From the NCBI GenBank assembly GCA_965249005.1, contig CBDFLD010000013.1:1-64000 (forward strand): a stretch of DNA of 64,000 nucleotides. The letters are read 5' to 3'. Below the pieces are notes generated by a model. That model searched no databases and was not told the origin of the DNA. It worked only from the letters and a program-made list of their open reading frames with translations. This stretch comes from CBDFLD01 sp965249005. GTDB lineage: Bacteria > Acidobacteriota > UBA6911. The translations under genes were made by a program, and so were the position numbers. This document shows positions 24,696 through 33,900 of the stretch, piece after piece. Numbering within the stretch: position 1 is the stretch's first letter; the number at the start of each line of letters is the position of its first letter.

Positions 24696-26179
24696 GCAAG
24701 AGGCCCATGGAGGGAACCGGAAGGAGGCATACGGACTCCATTCAGGATGCACTCCGCTCTGAATCCGTCAGCGGCACCGAGAACCTATCGACGTGGATCC
24801 AATACCTGGCAAGTCAGAATGGCACCGAATCCCTGTTTTTCCTGGAGGCCTGGTTGCGGGGCCTCCGGTCCTTCTTTGATCTCCGCTACATTCCCCTGAG
24901 TGAAGCCGAGCGCGGCGACATCGTCAACCGAAATTTTGCGCCGGAGTTGCGGATCGTTTGGCAAGCGGTTCAACTGTGCGAGCGTAGTACCCATGAGGTC
25001 GCCCGTCTTGGGCAACCCGACATGGTGGAGTTCGAGAAGTTCATCAAGAGCCAGATGAGGAAACGGCATGTTCTCGATTATCACATGAACAAAGCGCTCG
25101 AGCAGCCGACTCCGCTGGACACGATGGTTCTGCTCTTGCAGGGAATGTACGATCTCCGTGTGCTGATCGACAGTCTCTTGGGGACCCCACATGTTGGTTC
25201 AAGATTGTTCCTGAGCATTGGCCGGGCCTACGTGAGAAATCTGCGAAGCTATCGATACATCGATATGTTGTTGACCCAACGTTTCAAGCCTGAGTTCGAC
25301 CGAGTAGACAATTCAGCAGTCGCGGAGATGCTAAAGGGCATAGACGACGATCAGGCCAGACGCAATGTGTCTCTATTGCTGCTTTATCTATATCGGATGC
25401 AACGGTACCTGAGAATCGTCGGCACGGCTTTGGCGGCCGATCGGCCAATGCGTCATATGTTGATCCTATTCGCACTCGTTCACGAGGAGATGAACTATCT
25501 CTCGGAATTCATCAAGACTCGTTTTCTGAAAGGTAAGGCAAACAATCCGCGCCTGGAAAAAGCGGCCGAACTCGTGCTCTATTCCCTGGGATCCGAACGA
25601 CAACGGGTCTTTGAAACCGAATTGCTCAATCTATCGCAGGAACCTGATGCTTCACCCATCTATACAAGGGTCGAAAACGGTCACGGCCTTCTCAACCATT
25701 GTTTTCAAACCTGTATCGTGAACCTCATGCGGGCGTTCGACGAAGATTTTGACGGACGAAGGGTTTTTCCGTCCATGGTCGAGGCTCATCAGAAAACACA
25801 ACAGGTTCAGCAAGCTCTGTGGGACCTTCGTTCCTATCTCAGAGATATTCTCGAGAAAAAGGGGTCCGGGGATCTCAACGACATCATGCATCATCTCGTC
25901 AACTTTCGCGAATCTTCGTTGCGCTTGCTGATGCACAAGGATTGGGAGGAGTTCGAGCGGTTCTGTGACGTGCTGGTCACCACCAACACGCCGATCGAGC
26001 TGCGCACCCAGCTACGTCACTTGGTCTCGTTCTTGGAGGACCTTGTACAGGAAGTTTCGAAGCGAAGCGTACTCAAGAAGGTAAATGAGCCACGCCCGTC
26101 CAAAGACCCACCGGAGCACGAACCCCATTCCGACATTGCTCCTGCGGAGTGGAAATCGCTAGTGGACCATCATACATAG
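24692..26179 (+). CDS. Hypothetical protein, 495 residues, mostly helical
   Basis: No family recognised. Start ATG overlaps the previous stop. The protein is predicted soluble and nearly all alpha-helical, with long amphipathic helices rich in Leu and Arg (RRNVSLLLLYLYRMQRYLRI, DLNDIMHHLVNFRESSLRLL) and a charged, proline-containing tail. There are no transmembrane segments or Walker motifs. Coupled translation with a basic 117-residue protein suggests a two-component complex; the role is unknown. Confidence 0.75.
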   Translation: MSKRPMEGTGRRHTDSIQDALRSESVSGTENLSTWIQYLASQNGTESLFFLEAWLRGLRSFFDLRYIPLSEAERGDIVNRNFAPELRIVWQAVQLCERSTHEVARLGQPDMVEFEKFIKSQMRKRHVLDYHMNKALEQPTPLDTMVLLLQGMYDLRVLIDSLLGTPHVGSRLFLSIGRAYVRNLRSYRYIDMLLTQRFKPEFDRVDNSAVAEMLKGIDDDQARRNVSLLLLYLYRMQRYLRIVGTALAADRPMRHMLILFALVHEEMNYLSEFIKTRFLKGKANNPRLEKAAELVLYSLGSERQRVFETELLNLSQEPDASPIYTRVENGHGLLNHCFQTCIVNLMRAFDEDFDGRRVFPSMVEAHQKTQQVQQALWDLRSYLRDILEKKGSGDLNDIMHHLVNFRESSLRLLMHKDWEEFERFCDVLVTTNTPIELRTQLRHLVSFLEDLVQEVSKRSVLKKVNEPRPSKDPPEHEPHSDIAPAEWKSLVDHHT

Positions 26180-26289
26180 CTGCAATGACGCGCCATGATG
26201 ATGACATATTTGAATCTTGCCGTGGGTTCAGGTACATTTTGATTTCCGGCTGACTTCGCGTGCGGAGGTTGGCGCACCTAGACTCTGTT

Positions 26290-26844
26290 ATGCTCTCGAA
26301 TTGGAAAAAGCTTTTTCTGTGGTCCTCACTGGGAGGGTTGGCGGTGGGGGCAACCATTACCCTATCTCGAAGGAGCCGGAAGGCGTCGACGCCGCTGGAC
26401 TTGTATCCCATCCCCACGGGGAGCCCTCGGATTCGATTGTGGACGGAACGTTTCAGCCAAGTATCCAACGGCCAGGGCTTCACGCTCCACATGGAGTATC
26501 TGCTGCAACCGACATCTTTTCGATTATGGAACGTACTCAATCCACCTGAATCCAGTCAGGAGAGCCTGGCGGATGCCGAGCAAGGGATCCCGATCTACCA
26601 CGTGTCCGTGGCGCCGCACGTAGAGGACGCGACGCCCCAAGTTGATTTTCCCGTGAAAGAGGAGAAGTTTTACGGGACAGTGGCGATGTTGGATGATTCC
26701 GGAAGACCTTTTCGATCAAATCACGTTGCCCGTGGCAGGTGCCTCCAGATTCGCAAATGCCTTGTCGGCGGGGCCAAGAACGGCGTCGAGACGGGTGAGA
26801 TCCATGTTTCGTCTTCCCCCGTTTTGAACTATCGTTTCGCATGA
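26290..26844 (+). CDS. Hypothetical membrane-anchored protein
   Basis: Unrecognised 184-residue protein if ATG 26290 is used (GTG 26260 also in frame). One N-terminal transmembrane helix LFLWSSLGGLAVGATITLS is followed by a basic stop-transfer RRSRK and a soluble part with no motif I can name. No ribosome-binding site is evident and competing minus-strand frames of similar size exist, so this could be an overcall. It ends 55 bp before the convergent AAA+ gene. Confidence 0.4.
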   Translation: MLSNWKKLFLWSSLGGLAVGATITLSRRSRKASTPLDLYPIPTGSPRIRLWTERFSQVSNGQGFTLHMEYLLQPTSFRLWNVLNPPESSQESLADAEQGIPIYHVSVAPHVEDATPQVDFPVKEEKFYGTVAMLDDSGRPFRSNHVARGRCLQIRKCLVGGAKNGVETGEIHVSSSPVLNYRFA

Positions 26845-26860
26845 TCGCAGGGGTGCGATC

Positions 26861-26903
26861 GCCCCCGCGTCAAGCGCCCCCGCGTCAAGCGCCCCCGCGT
26901 CAA
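26861..26903. repeat. Three 15-bp-period tandem repeats
   Basis: GCCCCCGCGTCAA occurs exactly three times, at 26861-26873, 26876-26888 and 26891-26903, with GC between copies. The TCA of the third copy supplies the TGA stop of the minus-strand AAA+ gene. Confidence 0.9.
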
Positions 26904-27892
26904 CCGGAACAAGCTTCGAGCATCCGCGCTTGTACGTGAAAATGCAGTCTCGCATCTCCTGTCTCGATATGAACAATTCGCCCAGGATCGAGCGCTTCCT
27001 CGGCTACCAGTCTCGCAAGCGGAAATTCTAGGTATCGGCGAACCGCTCGACGTAGGGGTCTTGCGCCGTACCGTAGGTTTGTTCCTTGCTCGATGAGGAA
27101 TCGCTTCGAGGCCTCGGAAATCGAAGTACCGATACCCACCATTGCGAATCGGATCCGGGTCTCCATGAGGAACTTTTCCAGAATGGCCATCAGGTGTTCA
27201 TCTTTAAGTGGGTTGAACGTCACGATTTCATCTATTCTGTTCAAGAACTCCGGGCTGAAGAAGTCCTCGACGGCTCCAGTGCAAATCGTCTCGATTCTCT
27301 CGTTCGCAAGATCTGGCTGCATTGCGTCAAGTCTCATTCCGGGAGGACCAAAACCAATCGATCCGCCCTGGGTGAGTGCATCGACCTCCTTTGCGCATAC
27401 ATTGCTTGTCATGATGATAAAACAATTGCAGAAGTCTAGATCCACGCCTCGACCCGTCTTGAGTTCGCCCCGATCCAGGACCTGTAGCAGAAGGTCAAAC
27501 AGTGCCCGGTCTGCCTTCTCCAGTTCTTCGAAAACCACGACCGTGGATTTCGGGTCCAGTTTCTCCTGCGTCAAGAATGGTGGACGCTCGTGGCCGACAT
27601 AACCCGGAGGGGCACCCACGAGCTTGGCAACATCATGAGGACTCTTGAATTCCGTGCAATTGATAGTGATCACGGCACCTGCATCATTGTGCAAAGCTTT
27701 GGCAAGGGACCGACCGAGTTGGCTCTTCCCCGTGCCGGTCGGGCCTATGAACAGAAAACTCGCCAGCGGTCGCTGGGGATCAGCGACTCCAAGGTCGGCC
27801 ACTACGACGGATCGAACTACAGCCTCCAATGCCCGATCCTGCCCGACAATTTCCTTGTTCAATTGTTGCCTTAACGCGCGCGGCTTGATCAT
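26900..27892 (-). CDS. Stand-alone AAA+ ATPase resembling the second ATPase domain of ClpA/ClpB
   Basis: A 330-residue single-module Clp-type ATPase: Walker A GPTGTGKSQLGRSLAKAL, pore-loop region GAPPGYVGHERPPFLT, Walker B written VVVFEELEKA (the usual Asp is Glu), sensor-1 IIMTSN, arginine finger region FLNRIDEI, and the C-terminal small domain LRYGARPLRRAVRRYLEFPLA. It lacks the Clp N-domain, the first ATPase ring, the middle coiled coil and a ClpP loop. ATG at 27892 follows GGAGG with a six-base gap. Probably an unfoldase/disaggregase-like ATPase or adaptor-dependent remodeler; substrate unknown. Confidence 0.85.
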   Translation of the reverse strand: MIKPRALRQQLNKEIVGQDRALEAVVRSVVVADLGVADPQRPLASFLFIGPTGTGKSQLGRSLAKALHNDAGAVITINCTEFKSPHDVAKLVGAPPGYVGHERPPFLTQEKLDPKSTVVVFEELEKADRALFDLLLQVLDRGELKTGRGVDLDFCNCFIIMTSNVCAKEVDALTQGGSIGFGPPGMRLDAMQPDLANERIETICTGAVEDFFSPEFLNRIDEIVTFNPLKDEHLMAILEKFLMETRIRFAMVGIGTSISEASKRFLIEQGTNLRYGARPLRRAVRRYLEFPLARLVAEEALDPGRIVHIETGDARLHFHVQARMLEACSG

Positions 27893-28226
27893 TGAAGTCC
27901 TCCAAGTGTCATTCCTCCTCACATGAGTATCGATTCGCTCCGCACTCGAAAAGTTTCATTATTGCGTAGAGGAGAACGGATTTTCTCGAGTGGGGCTGCG
28001 CCTCCAAGCTCGAGCCCCGTTTCAGGGCGCGACCTGCGTTCGAGAAGGGATGACCTCGCGTCTGTACTTGTGCTAGCCTTACGAGTCGACCAGAACAGCA
28101 CAACAGAGAGCGATCTCGCCGCGCATCTCGGGCCGAGATGCGCTCATTAGGTTGGCAGGTAATTCCCTGTTTATAGATGTCATAGAGGCGATAGTTAAAT
28201 GATCACTTCAGTAATGGCGGAGTGGG
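27893..28226. other. Divergent intergenic region between the AAA+ gene and mutL
   Basis: About 330 bp with no gene. It contains a 23-nt perfect palindrome at 28121-28143 and a looser hairpin near 27996-28022. Promoters for both divergent genes should lie here; I could not assign a clear -35/-10 pair. Confidence 0.5.
28121..28143. promoter_or_regulatory. Perfect 23-nt palindrome upstream of mutL
   Basis: Arms GCGCATCTCGG and CCGAGATGCGC, 11 bp each, around a single central G. No T-run follows in either direction, so it is unlikely to be a terminator. It lies 84 bp before the mutL ATG and may be an operator or a leader hairpin. Confidence 0.45.
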
Positions 28227-30065
28227 ATGGGTAAAGTCAGAGTTCTGCCGGAGATTCTTGCCAACAAGATTGCCGCAGGGGAAATCGTTGAGCGACCCGC
28301 TTCGGTCGTAAAGGAACTGGTTGAGAACTCCCTGGATGCTAACGCGAGCAGTATCTCGGTCCAGCTGCGCGGCGGAGGTAAACGACTGATTCAGGTACTG
28401 GACGATGGGCAGGGAATGTCGGAGGATGATGCCGTGTTGGCGTTCGAGCGCCATGCGACTAGCAAGATTCGCTCAGCCGAAGACTTGTCGGCGATCGCAA
28501 GCCTGGGGTTTCGCGGGGAGGCGTTGCCCTCGATCGCTTCCGTGGCGCGAGTGACACTTCGAACGAGATCCAGTGCGGATGCCTCCGGTGCTGGAACCAA
28601 AGTCGAGATACACGGTGGCGTGTTACGCACGGTCAAGAAGGAGTCCTGGCATCAAGGAACAGAGGTGGCAGTCCGCGACCTTTTTTTCAACCTTCCCGCA
28701 CGAAAAAAGTTCCTTAGGACGCGAGAGACGGAGCTCGGTCACAGCACGAGGCTGGTTACCCAATACGCCCTCGCGCATCCGGAAATGCGATTCGCGCTCG
28801 AGAGTGACCAGCGCATGGTGGTGGATGTTTCGCGGGTGGACTCGCTGTCGGATCGAATCTTCCAGCTTTTCGGAGAGCGGTTTCAAGAGAACCTGGTAGA
28901 GGTGGCTGCGTCTGCGGGGTCTATTGAGATTACCGGGTTCTGTTCGCCGCCGCATGAGCAGAGAACGAACTCCTATTCTCAGTATTGTTTCGTGAACCGA
29001 CGGATGGTGCGAGACAAGATCCTCTCGAGTGCCATACGACAGGCATACCGCCACACTATGCCGTCCTCCGCATATCCAGTCGTGCTGTTGTTTTTGACGC
29101 TCCCTTACGATTCTGTGGACGTGAATGCGCATCCGGCCAAAACCGAAATACGGTTCAGGAATCAGTCGGCAGTCTATGAGCTCGTCCGGGAGAGCATCGA
29201 ACATGCGTTGCTTCGTAGCCGATCGATACCGGATTACGTGCACACCCAGGCGGAGCATTTCGTTCCCATGTCCAATAGGAATGTCTTGTCGCCATCGCGC
29301 CCGCCACCGGCGACCTTCGACTTCGCGGGATCCAGTCCTTCCACGGATCGTCTCGAGCAGTTTCCGACTCTTGGGCTCTCCGCACGGGTTGCAGAGTCTC
29401 CCCCCGGGGAGGATCATCACGGAATGCGTCTTCGGCCGGAGCTATTGCTGAGTTCATCGACAGATTCGCAACCGGCACCGTTTCACTCTCGAGGGGTCCG
29501 GCTATTGGGACAGGTCCGAGAAAGTTATATCGTGGGATGCGATGGTGATGGGCTGGTGATCATCGACCAGCATGTCGCGCATGAGCGGGTTCTGTACGAA
29601 AAGCTGGCCTTGAAGTTTCAAAAACGAGAGGTCGAGGTTCAAGGTCTGCTGGTTCCGCGGACCTTCGAGCTTTCTGCGACTCAGAGAGCTGTGCTCGATC
29701 ATGCCCTCGAGGAACTTCGACAAAACGGGTTTGAGGTCGAGCCTTTTGGTGGAAGCTCCGTGGTGGTACGCTCGGTTCCCCTCGTGGCTAAGGACGAAGA
29801 TTGCCGCCAGCTCTTGTTGGAAGTCTTAGACGGGGTAGATCGGACCGACCGTACCGTCGATCTTTCCCGTCTGAGCGACCGGTTAGCTGTGAATATGGCA
29901 TGTAGGGCCGCCATCAAGGTCAATACTCCGCTGACGGAAGAAAAGATGCACTGGCTCATGGACGCGCTGGCGCGCACCAGGATACCCACGAACTGCCCCC
30001 ACGGCAGGCCTGTCCTTCTTCGCTTCGGCTGGCATGAAATCGAGAGAAACTTCGGCAGGATATAG
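28227..30065 (+). CDS. mutL: DNA mismatch repair protein MutL
   Basis: Links MutS mismatch recognition to strand removal. 612 residues. The GHKL ATPase N-terminus shows KIAAGEIVERPASVVKELVENSLDA, DDGQGM and LGFRGEALPSI, then the transducer (VNAHPAKTEIRF). The C-terminal domain retains the endonuclease elements: DQHVAHERVLYE (Val replaces the usual Ala), ACRAAIK and CPHGRP, so this MutL probably nicks DNA itself, as in bacteria without MutH. mutS is in the same window at 45-48 kb but not in the same operon. Confidence 0.96.
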   Translation: MGKVRVLPEILANKIAAGEIVERPASVVKELVENSLDANASSISVQLRGGGKRLIQVLDDGQGMSEDDAVLAFERHATSKIRSAEDLSAIASLGFRGEALPSIASVARVTLRTRSSADASGAGTKVEIHGGVLRTVKKESWHQGTEVAVRDLFFNLPARKKFLRTRETELGHSTRLVTQYALAHPEMRFALESDQRMVVDVSRVDSLSDRIFQLFGERFQENLVEVAASAGSIEITGFCSPPHEQRTNSYSQYCFVNRRMVRDKILSSAIRQAYRHTMPSSAYPVVLLFLTLPYDSVDVNAHPAKTEIRFRNQSAVYELVRESIEHALLRSRSIPDYVHTQAEHFVPMSNRNVLSPSRPPPATFDFAGSSPSTDRLEQFPTLGLSARVAESPPGEDHHGMRLRPELLLSSSTDSQPAPFHSRGVRLLGQVRESYIVGCDGDGLVIIDQHVAHERVLYEKLALKFQKREVEVQGLLVPRTFELSATQRAVLDHALEELRQNGFEVEPFGGSSVVVRSVPLVAKDEDCRQLLLEVLDGVDRTDRTVDLSRLSDRLAVNMACRAAIKVNTPLTEEKMHWLMDALARTRIPTNCPHGRPVLLRFGWHEIERNFGRI

Positions 30066-30070
30066 CAGCC

Positions 30071-30979
30071 TTAGAAAGCGCTGGCGGAGGCTTGCGCGAC
30101 GACTCCCATACGGCGAAACTTTTCGTACCGCTCGCTGCGGATTTCTGTCGCTGACTTCTTCAGATGAGACTCAAACACTGGGCGAAGGTGTTTGTCCAGC
30201 AGTTCGGCAGCCAAGCCGTGATTCTCCTGAGCTCCGCCTTCCGGCTCCGGGACGATCGTATCGATGATTCCGAGGGACTTCAGATCCGGTGCAGTCAGCT
30301 TCAGCGCGCTGGCCGCTGTCTCTGCGTGTTCCTGATCCCGCCATAGGATCGCCGAGCAACCTTCAGGCGTGATGACCGTATAGATGGCGTTCTCGGACAT
30401 AAGGATGTGGTTGCCAACCCCAATGCCCAGTGCTCCACCGCTACCGCCTTCCCCAATAATACAAACAAGCACCGGCACCTCCAGGCGTGACATCTCCCTT
30501 AGGTTGTGCGCGATCGCTTCGGCCTGTCCTCTTTCCTCGGCACCGACACTAGGATAAGCCCCTGGTGTGTCCACAAAGGAAATGATGGGTCGTGAGAACT
30601 TTTCTGCCAGTTTCATGGCACGGAGCGCCTTTCGATAGCCTTCCGGCTGGGCATAGCCGAAGTTCCGGGTCTGACGCTGCTTGAGATCGCGGCCCTTTTG
30701 ATGGCCGACAATCATGACCGGGGTCCTGTGGTAGTTGCCCATGGCGGCTATGATGGCGGGGTCATCTGCAAAACGGCGGTCGCCATGGATCTCTGAAAAA
30801 TCGTCGAGGATCTTCTCCATATAATCGAGCGTATACGGCCGCTGTTTGTGCCGGGCAAGCTGCGTCCTTTGCCAGGCGCCAATTCTGGGATTGTCTGAGC
30901 GCAAACCCTGAACCGTAGCCTTCAAGTCTTCCATCTGCTCGTTGGCTTCAGCGTCACTTCCCTCTGGCGCCGGACTCAT
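30071..30979 (-). CDS. accA: Acetyl-CoA carboxylase carboxyltransferase subunit alpha
   Basis: Transfers carboxyl from biotin carrier to acetyl-CoA, the first committed step of fatty acid synthesis. About 302 residues: RIGAWQRTQLARHKQRPYTL, FSEIHGDRRFADDPAI, the GG carboxyltransferase core PEGYRKALRAMKLAEKF, FVDTPGAYPSVGAEERGQ, GEGGSGGALGIGVGN and ITPEGCSAILWRD. I use ATG 30979 (AAGG upstream); ATG 31003 is also in frame. Either way it overlaps the dnaE end, repeating the dnaE-accA order known from E. coli. accD is elsewhere. Confidence 0.95.
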   Translation of the reverse strand: MSPAPEGSDAEANEQMEDLKATVQGLRSDNPRIGAWQRTQLARHKQRPYTLDYMEKILDDFSEIHGDRRFADDPAIIAAMGNYHRTPVMIVGHQKGRDLKQRQTRNFGYAQPEGYRKALRAMKLAEKFSRPIISFVDTPGAYPSVGAEERGQAEAIAHNLREMSRLEVPVLVCIIGEGGSGGALGIGVGNHILMSENAIYTVITPEGCSAILWRDQEHAETAASALKLTAPDLKSLGIIDTIVPEPEGGAQENHGLAAELLDKHLRPVFESHLKKSATEIRSERYEKFRRMGVVAQASASAF

Positions 30980-33900
30980 AGTGCTGACCTTGGCTCGGGG
31001 CATGGATGACGCGGACAGATTCTAGACCGCATATCTCTTCGATCTGCCCGATCAATTCTCGATTCGACTGCACCTTCAGAAACTGCGAACATTTGATACT
31101 AACACGGAAATCATGGGGATGATACAGCTCCAGGTCAACGCCGGTTTCTCCCCTGCTCGTGTCGAGAATGCGATGAAGCCTCAGCGCCGATTCCGGTTTC
31201 ATCTCTGACACCGGGATCCTTATTACCAATTGTGTGGCGCTCCGCTCGGAAATACCGGAAAGGGGCTGGATTTCGGAAGCGACAATTCGGTACGAGGAAT
31301 CCCCTTCCACATCAAAGCGGCCGCTCACAAGCAACGGGGTATCGGAGGCGACAAGGGACTCCACTTCTCGATAGAGCTTGGGAAAGACGATTGTCTCAAC
31401 GGCACCGGTCAGATCTTCGAGCATGAAGGTCGCCATGAGGTCTCCCTTTCGAGTTCGCCGCGAGCGAAGCTCGGTCACGATGCCGGGCACGAGAACCTCC
31501 TTGCTCTTGGCCTCTGTGGACAACTGGGCGACGTTCTGGCTTGAGAACTTCTGTACTTCCTCGTGGAACCGATCCAACGGGTGTCCCGAGACGTAATAGC
31601 CTAGGGTTTCTTTCTCGAAAGCGAGAAGCTGCTCGGCCGACCATGGAGCTGCGTCTGGAGGAGTCACACTGGAGGGCTCAGTCCCGGCGAGCTCACTGAA
31701 TAGACCTTTTTGACCACTTTCCCGGTCCCTTTGTCGCTTTTGGCCGGACTCAATCGCAGCGTCCGATGCCGCCATGAGCTGGGCTCGGTTCCACTCGAGC
31801 GAATCCAGAGCCCCCGACTTGATCAAGCTTTCGAGGACACGCTTGTTTACCGACCGAGAATCCACCTGTTCGCAGAAGTCGAACAGGCTCTGGAACTTTC
31901 CCCGCTCGTTGCGGCACTGTAGAATGGAGCGAATTGCCCCCTCCCCAACATTGCGAATCGCGAGCATGCCGAATCGAATCGTGTTTTCAACGGACAAAAA
32001 GTCGAGATCACTTTCATTCACGTCGGGGGGCAAGACGGGAATCTGCATGTCTCGGCACTCCCCAATGTAGCTGACTATTTTGTCGGTATTCCCAATTTCG
32101 CTGGACAGCAAAGAAGCCATAAATTGTACTGGAAAATGAACCTTGAGATAAGCCGTTTGGTACGCCAGTAGTGCGTAGGCCGTACTGTGAGATTTGTTGA
32201 AGCCGTACTGGGCGAATTGCTCCATGAGCGAGAAAACAGCGGACGCAGTTTTGTGGGCGATCTTCCTTTCGGCTGCCCCCTTGATGAACTTGTCCTGCAT
32301 CGAGGTCATGACGGAAGCCAGTTTCTTCCCCATGGCCTTTCGAAGCATATCCGCCTCTCCCAGCGAGAACCCTCCCATCATGCTGGCGATCTGCATGACC
32401 TGTTCCTGATAAACGATGATTCCGTACGTCTCCTTGAGAATCTCCTCCAAGATGGGATGAATGTACTTGACCTTGGTGTGTCCGTGCTTGCGCTTGATGA
32501 AGTCCGGAATCATGTCCATCGGGCCGGGTCGGTAGAGGGCATTGAGTGCGATCAGATCCTCAAAGCGCTCGGGCTTTAATCTTCGCAGTTCCGCCTTCAT
32601 GCCACCACTTTCAAACTGAAAAATCCCGTTGGTCTTCGCCGCGGCAAACAGCCGATACACCTCTGAGTCATCGAGAGGGATGTCATCGGAGTCTAGATCT
32701 TTCCCGAGCTCTCTTCGAATCCGCTGTTTTGTTTGGTCGATCACCGTAAGAGTCGCCAATGCGAGGAAATCCATCTTCAATAATCCGATGGTCTCCAGGT
32801 CCTTCATGCTGTACTGGGTCGTGATCTCGTCCTTGTTTGACTTGTGGAGCGGCACGATCTCGATCAGCGGCTTGGGTGCAATGACTACCCCGGCGGCATG
32901 CGTCGACGCGTGACGTGAGAGACCTTCGAGCCGTTTCGCGACCGTGATCAGCTTGTTGATCTGCGGGTCTTTCATCTCCTCCCGGATGCGAGGCTCTTGC
33001 TCAAGTGCCTTGTCGATGGTGGCATTCAAATCATTCGGAATGAGCTTCGCAATGCGGTCGACGACTGAGTAGGGGATATCCAGGCTTCGCCCCACGTCGC
33101 GAATCACTCCTTTGGCGGCCATGGTTCCGAACGTGATGATTTGACAGACGTTATCCTTACCATAGCGGCCGGCCACATAGTCAATGACCTCGGCTCGGCG
33201 GTTCATGCAGAAGTCCATGTCGATGTCCGGGGGAGCGATGCGCTCCGGATTCAGGAAGCGCTCAAAAAAAAGATTGTACTGCAGCGGATCAATATCGGTG
33301 ATGCGGAGACTGTACGCAACGAGGCTCCCCACGACCGATCCGCGGCCGGGGCCGACCGGGACGCATTTATCCCGGGCAAAGCGGATCAGATCCCATACGA
33401 TCAGGAAGTAACTGGAAAATTTCATCCGGTGGATCATTTCGATCTCGGACTGTAGCCGTTCTTCGTATGCTGGCAGAGAATTCTTGAGAAGCCCTTTGCG
33501 GGCCAGAATCTCCAGATGCGGCCGGCGAGAGTCAAACCCTTCCCGCACAACCTTGGCAAAATAACTATCGTGTGTTTCTCCTTGGGGCACCTCGAAAGGT
33601 GGAAGCAGAAGATCGGCGGTCTCGATTTCGACGTCACAGCGCTCGGCGACGCGAATGGTATTGAGCATCGCTTCAGGCATGTGCCCCCAAACCTGCTTCA
33701 TCTCAGCAAAAGACTTGAAGTAGTACTGGTCTCCCACGTAACGCATGCGTTCCGGATTCTGCACCGTCTTGCCGGTCCCAATGCACAGCAGGATATCGTG
33801 GGCCTCGTTGTCGTCTTGTCGAAGATAATGCGCATCGTTGGTGCAAATGAGTGGTATGCCGGTCTTGCCGGAGATCTCAATCAAGGACGGATTTACACGA

